Below, piece after piece: positions 11,073 to 26,100 of a stretch of 64,000 nucleotides of DNA (positions are counted from its first letter, which is position 1; each line of letters starts with the position of its first letter). The stretch is from a virus: IMG/VR virus record IMGVR_UViG_3300034683_000142, positions 34,885-98,884 of that record; one strand, 5' to 3'. Made by a program: the position numbers and the translations under genes. Under the pieces are notes generated by a model that saw only the letters and a list, made by a program, of their open reading frames with translations, had not been told where the DNA came from and ran no database searches.

Positions 11073-14000
11073 TTTGCCTAAAATAGAGACTAAGTCTGGA
11101 ATAGTAAATGATATGTTTTTAGCTACTATTAAAAATCCTAATGCTACTACATATGATTTTTTAAATAATAATGTAAATCCTCTAAATACAAGGTTATTAG
11201 ATAGAGACGCATATAGGGATAAATCTGTAATAAAAGCACAGTTTACTAGACCAGATGGTAAATTTGATGAAGCAGCTTTTAATGCAGCTTATAATAAAGC
11301 TTTATTTAATTATAATCAGATATCTAATGAAGAAGCTATAAAGAATCTGGACGATGTTAAATATAATCCATTTAGTGTAACTAGGCCAAAAGAAGCTAAA
11401 GTTTGGGATGTAAAAATTGAATTTTCTGAAGACATAAATCCATTTAAACAGTTATATAGTAGAGATTGGGTAAACTCAGTTACAGACAATCCTTTAAGTC
11501 CAACAGAAATAGCTCAATCTGGAAAGATATTAGATACCAGAACTGGTGAATGGCTAGATTCTGCTAATAAGAAAAATATATTTGATAAATTTTTTGGTGA
11601 AACTTTAGTATATGCCCAATGGGATGAAGATGGTGTACATACTGATCCTATAACTGGAAATACTGTAAATCATAAAAAAGGTGATTGAAAATTTGATCCA
11701 GATGGAAACTTATATCTAGAAACTCTTGGAGATAGAGAAGTGTATGGAAAACAAGTTGTTAGTCCTACTGATATTTTAACAACTGATGGAAGTGTATTTA
11801 ATAAATTTGATTTTCTGGATTCAGATGGAAGAACTAAATCTGTAGGAAAAGTAGCTGCTAAAGCTGTTGCAGAAGTAGCTCCTTTACTTATACCAGGACT
11901 AAATACTTGGTATGCTGGGACAAGAGCAGCTGTTAGTCTAGCTTCTGTACTTCCTACCTTTTATAAATCTTTAGAAGGATTATTAATCGGTGATGAAGAA
12001 AGCATATTTACAGATCCAGTTACCAAAGCTGAAGGATGGTTGGCTAAATTTAATCAAAGTAGTAAATCTGAAGAAGCTTCTAGAAGTTTCTGAAATCTAG
12101 AGCAAATGTCTGATATGGTAACTAGTGTATTCTCTCAGATTTATGAACAGAGAGCTATGGCTAGTCTATCTAGATTATTAATGAAGCCTGACAAACTTTT
12201 AGATAAAAGAACTGCTGAATTACAAAATCTTATGTCTAAAAAAGCTTATGAAGCATCTACAAAATATGGTATTGATGCTAAAGAAGCTATAAGAAATGCA
12301 GTACAAGATTTACCTGAATTACAGGAATTATATAGAAAGCAATCCCAGTTTGCAAAGGCTTTAAGTCTTGGATATATGGCATTAACCTCAACAGGTAATG
12401 TGTATGGGCAAGCTATAGATTCTGGATATGATAGAAGAACTGCTGGATTTGCATCTTTATTAACAGCTGCTGGTCAATATGGTATTATGATGAATAATAG
12501 AATGGGTGATTGGTTCTTGGATAAGACTACAGGCTATTCTATTGGAGTAAATAATGCTTTAATGAATAAAGCTATAAAACCATATCTTGAACAGACAGAT
12601 GATATACTTAAAAATTCAGGATTAAGTATAGCAGCAAAGAGAACTAAACTTGCAGAGCTATCTACTAAATTCAAAAGGAATTTAGACAATATGTTTACTG
12701 GCCCTTCAGTACTAGGAGAAGCAATGTTTAGAAATGCTATGATTGAAGGTGCAGAAGAGGTTACTGAGCAAATGGTTCAGGATGCTACTCAAGGTATAAT
12801 AGATGTTATGGGTTATCTAGGATTGACTAAAGAAAGAGGAAATTTAAGGATAGCTGAAAAATATACTAGTGGAGAATTCTTACAAGAATACCTAGCTAAC
12901 TTCATTGGAGGTGTTTTAGGTGGAGGATTGTTTGAATTGGAGAGATTTAAAATTAATCCTTGATTATCCAATGATAATAAATCTGTAAGTAATGAAACTA
13001 AAAAAGAATTAATTGAACTTATAGCTGGAGGTCATAAGGAAGAACTTAAAGATATGATTAGAAAAGAAAGTAAAAAACTTACTAATGATTTCTTATCATA
13101 CGTTACAGAGGATGGTGAATTTAAACCAAAAGAGAGTGTATCTCAAGCTGATGCCGTAGCTAACCTAGTTATAGGTATGGTTGATCAGTTAGATACTGTT
13201 TTAAATTCTGAAGGATTAAATCTTACCGATGAACAAATAATTGATAAAGCTATACGTACTAAAGTTATATTAGACAGATTTGAAGAGCTTAAATCAGATG
13301 ATAAACCATTTGGTATAGAAGCTTTAGTTCTTGACGATCTAAAGAATACAATGGTTAAAATAGCTCCACTAAAAGCAGAAATAATGAATCTTGAGAAAGA
13401 TCCAGAAAATAATAAGGAGCAAATAAAACTTAAGAGAGAAGAACTTAAAGGATATTCTAGTAGAGTTAATGACATATTGGAAGGTAAGCTAGGCATGGAG
13501 TATTTTAACCAATTGCTTATGTTACTTGATAAACCTATAATATCTAAATATGGATCTTTCGATAGAGACACATATACAAAAGCAGTTTATAAGAAAAGTT
13601 ATGATGAATTACCAGAAACTGGCATAGTAACTAAAGAATCAGTTAATAAAGAATGACAAGATTATATAGACTCAACTGATATTAAGAGTAAGTTAAAAAC
13701 TGCTACAAATGCTTTCTTAAATAATGAAAAACTAATAAATCCAATAATAGCTCAATATCATGATACTGGATATTCTGTAGAAAGGAGTAAAGTATATAAA
13801 GATGTAATTGATTTAGCTAAAACAGCTTATCTATTTCATAACTCTAATCCCCAAGAAAAGCAAAAATGATTTACTCATTTTATAGATGTGATGAATAATC
13901 TAGAATCAAGAGGAACTACTAAAGTAGGAGCATGGGATGTCTATAAAACTAGTATATTTGATGAATTTCTTAATAACTCAATGATAAAAAGAGTTGATTA

Positions 14001-17000
14001 TGGTATAGATAATGAGGGTAATATAATTAAAAATACTTCTGATATAGATGATAAATACTTATCAGAAGTAGATGAAAATGGCGTATCTAATAGAGAAAAT
14101 GCTGAAAATATAATAAATGAAATTGTTGCTAGACAACCGTCTCAAGCTCTAGATACTAGATTTTTAATAGATACTTATAATAGCATAATTGATAATAGGA
14201 ATGCTGATATTATAAATACTATTAATAGATTAGAAAGCAAAGAAAATAAAACTGAAGAAGATTATCAAGTTATAGATTCATTAAAAAAATCTATATTTAG
14301 TGTAGGTTTAACTTATGCTGAAAATCCTGCTGCTTACGAAGAGGAAAAAGAAAAAGCTAAAAATAAAATCATAACAGAAGTAGAATCCAGATTTCCAGAA
14401 TTATTTACAGAAAATGAACCTAATGAATCTAAATTATCTAAAGTAGATTCTATATTAGAAAATTATACTGTATTAAAACAAAACAGTGCTTTATATGAAA
14501 AAACTGTAGATGATATAATAAAAGATGAAGTTGGAGAAGTAAAAGAAAATTTTGATGATTATAGTAGAAGTGATTTAATAAATATCTTTAACAGATTAAA
14601 AAATATTGGTATTCTAGACCAAATAAGTCTCAAATATAGTGATATAAATGAAGAACTAGAAAAAATAGAATCTGGTGAGTATGATAAAGATACTTTAAAA
14701 AATATTTTAAGTATTACTAATGAACATATTTTGGAATCTAAAGCTATTCTAGGTAATCCTAAATATGAAGATTTGCTTAATAAGTTATCAAATATAAATG
14801 AAGAATTATCAAAAAATCTTAATTTATATACTCCAGATATTATGAAATTACAGAATGTAGCTTTTAGTACTATAATAAGAGCACTAGATTCTGGAATTTT
14901 AGATAGAGAGTTGTTTAATGAAGCTAAGAATATAGTGAATAATGATTTACTTGTAGCTAAAAATAAACTCTTTAAAAATGGTGATAATTTAAGTAATGAG
15001 GATTTCATAAATATTATTAACAGCATTGATACTATAGTAGATAGAATAAGTTCTTTATCTCCAGATGTATTCTTTAGTGATGAATCTTTAGGTGATTATG
15101 AACCTTATGAGGGTTTGTATCTTATGACTTTAGCTGATTTGTTACAGACATATGATGCATTTTATTCTGGAGATTTCTCATCTATTCCTGATTTCTTCAA
15201 AGAAGAAGGTAGATATATGGATGAGGAAGATTTTAACTACTATTCTGAAAAGTTTAAAAATGAATTCGGAGAAGATTGGCCATTATTAAGAAAAGTATTA
15301 GAGAATTTTGATGACCCAGATGCGTATGCTTCTTCTGTTATTTTAAACATTAGTTCAGGTTTAAATAAGAATTCTGTAGGTAATGCTATAAATAACTATG
15401 AAATACTGTCCAAATACGAAAAGAATACTAATAATTTTATTTCTAATCCTTTATATGATTTTTTAAGAAAATATTTTATATCTTTGGATTCTGGTAAAAA
15501 ACCATTAACTATTTTAGATATACTTCAAAGAGAAGAAACTTCTTATAATGCAGCTTCTGGTGCTTCTAATTTTATATCTGATGATATAAGAGAACAAGAT
15601 GTTAGACAAGCTATACAGATGCTTGAGTTATTAAAAGTAAATATAATGGCTGCTAGCCAATCAGATGTTAATGGAGAGTTGCTAGGATTTATAACTTTAA
15701 GAAAAAAATATGCCGAAAAATCTGGAATAAAAGATGATGTTCTTGATTTAAGAACTATATCATCTGATGAAGGACAGTCTATGATTAATGATATAGATCG
15801 TCTTATAATAAGATTAGATTTTATATCTGGATTAGCCACTTTTAATAGGAAGAGAACTGCTGTAGAACAGGAAGAAATAGGTAGAAAAATGGATAATGTT
15901 CTACTAAGTACTTGGGATACTATTATAAAAAGTGAGATAGGTAATGAATTCATACCTTTAGAAGCTATACAAAATGCTTTAAGTTCAAATAAAAAATCAA
16001 GTGCTAAGTTATTAGATATAGAAGATGCTGTATATGAGCATAATAAAAATAGAAAAATAGATGCTTTTAGAGTTTTAATAAGAAATTTTGAAGGAGCTGT
16101 AGTTGGAGAAAGGTCTAATATAACCAAAGATATGACTTCAGCAGATGTAGTTCAAATGGATTTAATAAACTATTTAGCTACTACTTTAGCAGTTAAATCT
16201 TCTAGCTATTGAACAAGAAGAAGGAAGAATCTTGAAAGAGAGGGTAAAGCACCGTTTTATATGCAGGAGTTAGTTGCAAAAGAAACTTATGCTTCTATAG
16301 TTAATCCAGATCTATTTGCAGAAACCTTTAATGTAAAGAAAAATGCTTTAAAAGATGATACTAGTTCAATTACTATAGTATTAGGGTCTGCTGGTTCTGG
16401 AAAAACTACAGCTATTATGGGTTCTGTTATAAATGATATAAAAGATTCTAATCCAAAATCAACAATATGGTTAAGTGCTCCCAGTCAACTACAAACTGAT
16501 AATCTTACTAAAGCAATAATTGATGTAACAGGCAACGAAGGATTGTATTATACTAGCTTTAATAAGAAACAATTATTTTCACAGTTTGGAAGTGAGGTAG
16601 AAAAGTTATATGATAGAATTCAAGATAGTATAAGAAATCTTGACAGTGTTAAGACTTATACTTGGGAACAACATCAAAAAGGTGAAGATAGGTCTGAACT
16701 ATTTAGCATAGTAAATGATGCTTTATTTTTTAATATCCCAGAAGATATATATGATAAAATAGACTTAAGTAAAGCTCCAAATTTATTAATAATAGATGAG
16801 GTAACTCACTTTTCTAATCCAGAATTACAACTGTTACATGCTATATCTCAAGTTTCTAAAAAGAGTAATAGCAATTTTATGAAAGTTGTTGGTCTTGGAG
16901 ATCAAAATCAGCTAGGTTATAAAGTTAAACATTTAAATCAATATATAAATTTCAATATAGAAGGAATAAATGCAATATTTACTCCTGTACTATTAACATC

Positions 17001-20000
17001 TGTAAGAGCTAGTAATGATCAACAAAGAGTAAATAATGATTTACTTCTTAATTTGGCATCTAAAGCAGACAATATAACTTCTGATATTGCAGATGTAGCA
17101 ACTGCTAATGCTATGGTTAGGTCTATGCTTAGTGATGTAAATGTAGTAACTGGACTTAAATACTATTTAGATAATAATTCTTTTAAAGGTACTTATATAG
17201 CTCATTCTTATAGAGATTTAAATCCTCTTTCTGTTATTGCAAGAGAGTATAAGAATGGCAAAAAGAATAATAAAACTGTTACAATTGGAGTTATAACTTC
17301 TACTGGGGATATTGATGAAGAGTTATTAAGTAGTTTGGATAAAGTCGGGCTTTCTAAGGATGACATTACAATATTTAGTGCTAATAATGTTCAAGGTAGT
17401 GAAGTTGACTACATGATTTTTGGTACAGAAGATATATTGAAATATGATAAGCTTAAAGAAAATCTAAGAGCATTATATACTTTTGCATCTAGAAGTAGGT
17501 CTGCTAGTATTATAATAGATCCAGATAATAAATTAAATGATGTATTAAGTATTACGAATGCAGATAAATCTTTATATTATATAGATTATGATCCATTAAC
17601 CCCTACTTTAATAGAAGATCTTAAAAAGAAAAGATTGCAGGATTTAGATGAGTTGTTAAAAAATATTGATAGTCAGTTAGAAGATTTTAAATGGATATCA
17701 GGAATTACTACAACAACCCCTAGTACAGATATTGATTTTGGTGCAGTTGCTAATCCAAATTTATATTTAGATACTCCAGAGGATAACAAAAGTCTTAAAA
17801 TAATGAGTGGGAAAATTAAAGCTAATGACTTTAAAATAATGCTTCATTCATTTTATAATAGTCCTGGAGCTAAATTATCTATAGAAGATGGGAAACCCTC
17901 AAAAATAACTGTAGATAAAGAAATGCCTAATTTTGACTTAAATGGATTAAAGAATGTAACTTCTAAAGATAAAGCAAAAAATATAGTAAATCAATGAGTA
18001 TCTCTTAAGTATAATATATTAAATAAAAGACCAATAAAATCTACCGACTATAAGGATTACTTAAGTCATATATTTGCGGGAAACTTTAATAACCCTACTA
18101 ATATAAATGTAGAATATATGACTGTAGTCCAAAGATATAATGAAGAATATCATGACCCTTATGCTAAATATGAAGGAGATTCTAGTTTATATTTAAAGAA
18201 CACTGATTTATTCATAAATTTAGTAGCAAAAATATCTATAGGTGATAAGAGCCATTTTATAACTTTGGCAAATTTTCCTACTAAAGATACTTTACTTTCA
18301 GAAGGTTTAAAACAAGTCGATGGGGATGTTTCTACATTAGAATCTAAAATAAATGATTTTTATGATAAGCTAGAACATGACATACCATTAGATTTTAAAG
18401 GATTTAAAAAACTTAATAATATAGATATTAGCAGTTTTCAACCAATTACTAGTACTAGATTAGTAACCAAAGATTTAGATAATAAATCTATCTACACATT
18501 AGATACTTTATCTGATAAAATACCAGGATTAAAATATAGTACTATAAAAATATTTCCTGGAAATATAGATGATTTCAAAAATTATGTAAATAAGTACACC
18601 TTTGGAGAAAAAAGATCTGATGAAGAATTAGGAAAACTATTTAATATATTAAAAAACAAGCCACATATAATAATATCCTTTGATTCTGATTTAAATGGTT
18701 CTAATGAAAATAGTCAGGCTAAGTTAATGCCGATAGGATCCAAATCAAGAAAGTTAAATGAGCTTATTGATGAAATACTTAATCTAAAGAAAGATGCTAA
18801 TATAGAATTAACTCAATTTTATAAAAATACTAGTAATGGTGTTTATACTCCAAGTAAGGAATTAAATGCTAAATTTGAGACAGTTTTAAATCCTTCTCAA
18901 ATACTAGATATGTTAATAAAGTGAGTGCAAACTGATATTGATATAAATGGGGATAATATTAAATTAATAGACTTATTATCTAGAGAGATTAATTTTGAGA
19001 ATACTAATGATATTTATCAAGGTAATAAATCTATATTAGATCTTATAAATAATTTCAAAGAATCTACTGTTACTGGAGAAAAACTAAAAGATGTTATAAA
19101 AATAGTAAAAGATACCATAAATAATAATCCAAAAGCTGAAGCTAAAGAAATAAAGGATTCTGTTATCAAACAGATTAGAAAAGGTTATACTGGGTGACAT
19201 TGGAACTTCTATAATTTATTTGCTTATGCTGATATAATAGATCAATCTTTTAAAAAGAAGATTTTTGAAATGGTAAAATCTGGCTATCTTATAGATAGAG
19301 ATATAGATTTTGAGTCTGAAGGATTAAAAGAACTTAAGGGTAATATTGAAAAACTATTTTATCCTATAAAAAATTGAGGATTTTACTATAATGTTCCTAT
19401 AAGTTTAGATAAAAATTCTAATATTGTAGCTAATGAATATATAAGTGGAGAACATGGGTTTAGTCCTAAATATTTTTCTGATAAATTCTTTATAACATCT
19501 ACTCCAGAAGGGCCAAGACTTTTATTAGATTTTAATTCTGTAATAAATAGTAATCCTACTATTGTGGATGAAAATAAAGCTGAACCAGTGCCAGATATAG
19601 TAAAAGAAGTTACAAGAAACACAGAAAAAGAACCTATTTTGGATTTAATTAAAGAACAAACTCTAAATACACCGAGAAATCCTATTTCAAGTACTAACAG
19701 TGATTCTACAGTATATAATAATACTATAGATATATCTAGTATAGAAATCAAAGATGTTAATGGAAATATTATAAAACCATTTACTGACTTTAATGTAGAT
19801 ATATTACCAGGTCTCTTAGATGGTGCTAATATGTTAAATAGAAAGGATGAAGCTATTAGTAAAATTAATGATGCTATAAATACTTTAGTTACTACTATAT
19901 CAACAGGTTCAAATATACTTGGGGTTCCTAAAACTGGGTATGAAGCTATTAGAGACTTTTTAATATCATTAGCAGAGTTTGGAGATGGTTATGTAGAAGA

Positions 20001-20148
20001 CGGTGATTTACCAACTTCAATAGATATTATTAAAGCTTTTTATGGAGAAATTTCTAAATTACCTAAAGAAGTTAAAGAAAAAATAAAGAATTCTAATTTT
20101 AGAAATTCTTTAAATAAATTAATAAAAAATATTAATCAATGTAAATAA
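11062..20148 (+). CDS. Giant virion protein with SF1-helicase-like domain (3028 aa)
   Basis: Ten TGAs read as Trp (11686, 12091, 12961, 13654, 13867, 16210, 17995, 18922, 19195, 19375) join what would otherwise be ten fragments. Residues 1-650 are helical with an Ala/Gly hydrophobic patch (VAEVAPLLIPGLNTWYAGTR), resembling ejection proteins. Residues about 700-1700 are long charged helices, probably coiled coils. Residues about 1770-2170 form a P-loop helicase-like domain: Walker A GSAGSGKTT (K1781), Walker B LLIIDEVTH (D1912), a motif III-like GDQNQLG (D1947), and the motif V/VI-like VQGSEVDYMIFG and FASRSR. The order fits the UvrD/RecD-type SF1 core. The rest is unassigned. It is probably injected with the polymerase; it might unwind DNA or assist early transcription. 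Confidence 0.75.
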
Positions 20149-23100
20149 TGCATACTTGTAGTAATAAAATTCAGAAACGCATTATCGAGGCTATGGATAA
20201 CTACCTCCTTGATGCTGATAATCCTACATTTTTAGATTTAGAAGAGTATATAGCAGAAGAACTTGGAAGAGATACTTTTAGTTTTAAGGAAGTATCCGAT
20301 AATGCTCCAATAATTACAAAATTAAAGGACATATTTGGTGAAGATATAGACTTGTCATCTGACGAGTCTATATCTCACTATTCTAATATATTAAAGGATG
20401 TAAAATCGTACTCTATAGATGATTTGTTTCATGGTATTCCAGCTGCTAAAGTAGAGTTTGATAGCTATGTTAAAAGAGTTGTAATAGGAGAAGGTGTATT
20501 AGGTAAAAACAATGATGATACCTATGCAGTAAATGATGAACAGTTAAATAATAATTTTACTAGAATAAAAAGTGATTTATTTAACAAAATTCAAGATTTT
20601 CTAATCAGTAAAAATTTATATCATGGGGATATTCTGCCTTTATATAATGAAGAAGGAGTAGCAAATTATGATAGTTATGTAAATATAATGACTATTATTA
20701 ATGATTATTTTTTCAATAATCCAGAAATACCTATTATAAAATCATATACTAATAAGAAAATACCTAATCTATCAGTAAGTGATGCTAATAAGCCTATATT
20801 AGAAGCATACTATAACATGATTTTACTTTCTAATTTTGATACTGTTATAAGTACAAAATTTAAGAATTTCTTTAAAGTAAATTTAAATAAATTTAATCTA
20901 TTAGATTCTGGGTTTGGAGAAAATTTGAAATACTATTTAAAATTTGATCCAATAACTACTCCATATTGAAGAAACGATAATCACCAATCTGATAGCTCTG
21001 AAGAAAGAACTGATGAATTTACAAGAAATATTGTAAGTATCATACCTTTGTATAATAAGTATGGTGTTAAAACTGACGAGTATCTTGAGGTAAATGATCT
21101 TTATTTAATAGCTGCTAAAGTATCTGAATTTGAATTACGAGAAGGCAATAGGCTAAAGAATCAAAATACCAGCTTTGACTATTTTAATAGTAATCCTATA
21201 GAAAAACTCAAATGGTACATAGAAAATATTAACAAAGCTATAAGTAGGGAATCAGATTCAATACAAGAATTAAATAGATATTTTGATTCTATATATGATA
21301 AGATATTATCTATTGATAAATTTATAAATGAATCTGAATATAATATAGCTAAAAAAGAGGTTAATTCTGGAAATTCTATATTAGGTTATATAGCACAAGT
21401 AATTAATAACAATTATGGAACTTCATATGCATCTTATGATATTAAAGGAAAATATAATGTACAAGAAATGTATAACCAAGATTTTAACTCAACTAGGGTT
21501 CAAAGTACTGTATTTTCTACGTTAAAGATGCACTATGCAGATAAGGATTTTTATAATATATCGGATGACTTTGAAGAACTTTTTCCTAATAGAATAGATA
21601 CAGTTGATAACATATTACATGCTGTAGAATCTGGTGAAATAGACTACAATAAATTAAATAAATATATAACTTCTAAAACAGGTATAGCAATGTCTAAACA
21701 ATCTTTAATTAATACTATTAAAGATGTTTCAGTACATAATAAAAATGGCAATCCTGTTAACGGTATAGAATTTAAAAGTATGCTTAAAGAATTAATGTTA
21801 AATCTTAAAGCTGATTTTAGTTCTGATACATTTAGAGAAGCTGTAGCATTATCTAACGATAAATCTGTTAGGTTAGATTCAACTGTTGGTAAGTATTTAT
21901 CAAATACAGTAAAAAATCCATTATTTATAGCTCTAAAAAATTCTTTCATAGATAAGTTTACTGTAAAAGTAGTAATGAATGCTAATACAGCAAATGGTGA
22001 TACAATACCTTCTTTTAAAATAGGAAATCTTACATACAAGGACACACAGTTATTTGACTTAAGAAGACAATATGAAAGAGAAAATCCAAATGGATTTTTT
22101 AAAAGTTTGTTATTGAAAGACAGTCCAGCTATTCTTGGAACTTTGACTAAACTAGAAGTAGTTAGAAAAGGAAGAGCCAAAGACTATTCTAAACTTACTC
22201 CAGAAGAACAATTTATATCCGATTTTAATTATGACTTTTTAAAGAGTTTAAATTATTTTGGAAGATTTTCTGTAATATTAGGAAACTATTCTGATAAACC
22301 AACAATACTAGCCAAAATTATAAATGGAGATTTTAAGTTAACAGAAAATGGCAAGCCAATTGTCAGGGAGTCTATTGATACTATATTAGAAACTGTAAGA
22401 GTACAGTCTTTTTCTTATTATTCTGATTTATTAGATAGTATATTTTTAGATTATAAAAATATATTTGATATATTAGGTATTAAAAATAATATAGATTTAA
22501 ATTGGAAAAATAATAATAAATTAGAAGACAATGTAAAAAACATAAATGATATTCTTAAAGTTAATAGTATATCAAGTATAAATGATAGGCTCGCTGATAT
22601 ATCCCCAGATAAGAGACCAAATTTGTTAATGCAAGAACTTCACTATTCTAAATATTCTAATGGAACTTTTTTAAATAATCTTATCTTAGATAATTACCTA
22701 ATATTTTCAGATAGTTCTAAAGATGGGTTGTTTTATAATATGTTTGTTCCTAGAACTGAAAGTTCTTTCATAACTAAATTTTCTAAGTTTTCTAATCCAG
22801 ATTCTTTACATATAGACAAGAATGAAATTGATAGTTATTTAAATTTATTAAGTATAAATAGAGAAGACTTTAAGTCAAAGAACGGTAGTAAATCTACTTA
22901 TGAATATGATTCTTTACTTATAAATAATAAATTAAATCCATTTGTAAAGAAATGGCTTTGATTAAATTCTTTATTTAGAAATGAGTATTTATATATAGGA
23001 GTAAAAGGAGAGTATATGCATCCTCATAAGAGCAATATACTTTTTAGATTTGGAAGTGATGATAAAAACTATTGGGATAATTACTTTTTAGAAATGTCTA

Positions 23101-26100
23101 AAAGGATGATTCCATTAGGTAAAAGAAATGTTACTTATACTGCTTCTATAGAATCACCTATTAGAAATTCTAAAAGAGGTGTTCCAGATAAGATTAATGT
23201 TGCTGCAATAGAGGATTATAAATCTAATATATATACAACTTCTGGGTATAAAAAAATTGGAGCAGATTCACATGATGGCTCTTCTTTCTTAGATTATGTA
23301 TATAGTAAAATGGTTGATGAATCTTTTCCTGGAAAAGGTTATTCTGGAACTAAAAAACAGTTTGCTACCTTTGTAACCCCATATGGTGTCACAATTAAAA
23401 AAGATGCAGAATCAGTTATAACTAATGCTAAAATACTAGCATCTGGAGATTCTGACATTAATCTTCTTCATATTAAATATAAGATGCTAAACATTCCTAT
23501 AGGAGATGCTGTAAGATTAACATATAATTCTGGGAGTTTAGCTAATTATTATATAATAAGAAATGGTGTTAGACTTAGAGTAAATTCTATAAAGATAAAC
23601 AATGATGATGGTGGTAATTATATAAGTATAAACTATTCTAAAGGAATAGAAAAGGATGGCCAAATTATATATACTGGCTCTATAGACACTAAAGAATATA
23701 TAGATACTTTATATGATATATGAAATCATATAGGTGCACAATACTCAATAGATGTAAATGGAAACTTTAACGAAGAATCTAATGAAAGGTTATATGATAT
23801 AGTTATAAATACTAACAATGGTATTTTAAAAACTAAAATGATTCATATACTTTCTAATGTATCTGCATTAAAAGCAGGAGCTGCTGGAGTTAATAGTGTT
23901 TCTAGATGAAAGAGTTGGGATTCGTTATTATATTCTACTTATAATAGTAGATTTATGGGGCCTCAGTTGGATGCTTCTCATGAAGCTGATCAATCTGAAA
24001 TTAGGGAAGTATCTCAAGTTATTTCAGCTTTATCACAAGGAGGTTTTACAGCTGATATAGCTGATGAAGCCTATAGAGATATAGCTAATGTCATAGCTAA
24101 GTCTATGGATAAGTACTTAAAACATATGAAAGTAGATAATGTTGATAAGAATGCATTATATAATATGTTAAGTGCAAAATTCATTAGAAGCATACAAAAA
24201 TCTGATAGAGAGGAAATAACTAAAGACCTTATAAATATTTTATTAGATAATGGAGTACCTGTACCATTTAGTAATCAAAATTTTTATAATTTATATGTAA
24301 GAGAAATAATAACAACTCTAAATAATGACTTTATATCTAGAAATTATCCTGGAATAGGTGGAGTGTTGATACCATCTCATGGTATGATACAACTCTACGA
24401 TGTATTAGATGGAAACAAATGGATAACTGTTACTCAAGAAGATATTGTTAAAGAAGCTTTATCAGTTCTTAGAAATAATGAAAAAGTACCTGTAAACAGT
24501 ATTAAATTATATGACACAGTAGTAATAGGTGGAATAGAGTTATCAATTGATACAGAGCAAAGATTAAGATGGTTGAAAGATAACTATAGTGATAGACTTG
24601 TTGAAAAAGTACCTGAATGAAATAATGAAGATTTTGTAAACGAATATATAGTTAATAAATTAAAAGATATTTTAGTAAATTCTGAAGACATAGAATTAGG
24701 TGATACTATAAGAATAGATGGAGAAGCTATTACATTAGATACTCCAGCTAAATATTATTCTTTTAAAGAAAGTGGGCCATCTACTGTATATAGAGTTTTA
24801 TCTAAACCTAGAGACTTAAAACCAACTTTACATACTTTTAAAGAAATAGTATATGATCCACAAACTAATTCAGAAATTACTATACACAAAAATACTTTTG
24901 ATATTCAACCTTTAGCTTTATTATATAAATATACAGAAAATATATTAAATGATAAGGACAAAATTATTATCAATAATATAAAAAATTATATTGGCAATGA
25001 GAATATAGTTAAGTTTTTAAGAGCTTGGTATCAGAGAGATCTTCAATTATTAGATCACGGTTTAATAATGAAAGAACTTAAAGAAACAGATAATGTATCA
25101 GAATATTTTAAGAATGACAATGTATTAGAGGATATATTACAAGATGTATTATCTTATTATCAAAATAATGCAAATAAAATAGTTGATTTAAGATTTAAGC
25201 CTGCTGAAATAATGATGCCAGACATCTATAAATCTACTTTTAATAGAGACGATAATGATAGTTTGTATAGGATAAAAAAAGAGGGGCCTAAATACTTTAA
25301 AAATAAATTTGATATATTATATGACTATGATAATACAGAAGCTGATATAAAAATTGTAACTAGTGATGTTAGTAATCCTGTTTATATAAGACTTGTAACT
25401 AAATTAACTGGTGTAAATAATGTAAATATAAAAAGAAATCCAGATGTTGATTATGAGTTATACTCTAGATATAATGAGGTTGGTGATAGGTTATACGATT
25501 TAGTAGATTATAAAAACATTAGAGCATTCTCTGAGGGAGGAAAAGAAATAATAGAAATTAAAGTTGGATATACTGATAAGAATGGTAAAAATATTCTTAA
25601 GAGAAATGCATTTGCTAATGTAGAAAGACTGATAAAATCTTTTACAGATATAAGAGCTATTGTCCCACTAAATAATGGAAATATTAGTTCAGCTTATTAT
25701 AGTAATATAGTAAGTAAAGAGGAAATGTTAGATATATCTGAACAAGAAATAAAAAATGTAAAAAATGATGATTCTTTAGATCCTGTAAATGTATATTCTA
25801 ATATATCAAACATATTTTCTAAATATAACGATATTAATCTAGTTGGAATAGATACCTCAAATAAAAATTGATTTTCTAGTAATAAAGAATTAATTTTAAA
25901 TAGATTAGCTAATTCTATATATGCTTCTTGGGAAAAATCTCATGATGTAGTAGCTTCTCGTATTCCTTCTCAATCTATGCAATCATTTATGCCTATGCGT
26001 AATGTTGGATATATAAAAGGTAATACAAATGATGTATATGTGAGTGTACACCAGATATTTCTACAAGGTTCTGACTTTGATGTGGATAAGGCTTATATAT

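Noticed and set aside
14559-16127. Minus-strand open frames of 155 and 194 codons opposite the giant gene
   Set aside because: They lie fully inside a continuous plus-strand gene, have compositions of reverse-translated AT-rich sequence (Ser/Leu/Ile-rich), and contain no motif. The same holds for other opposite-strand frames in 5-37 kb.
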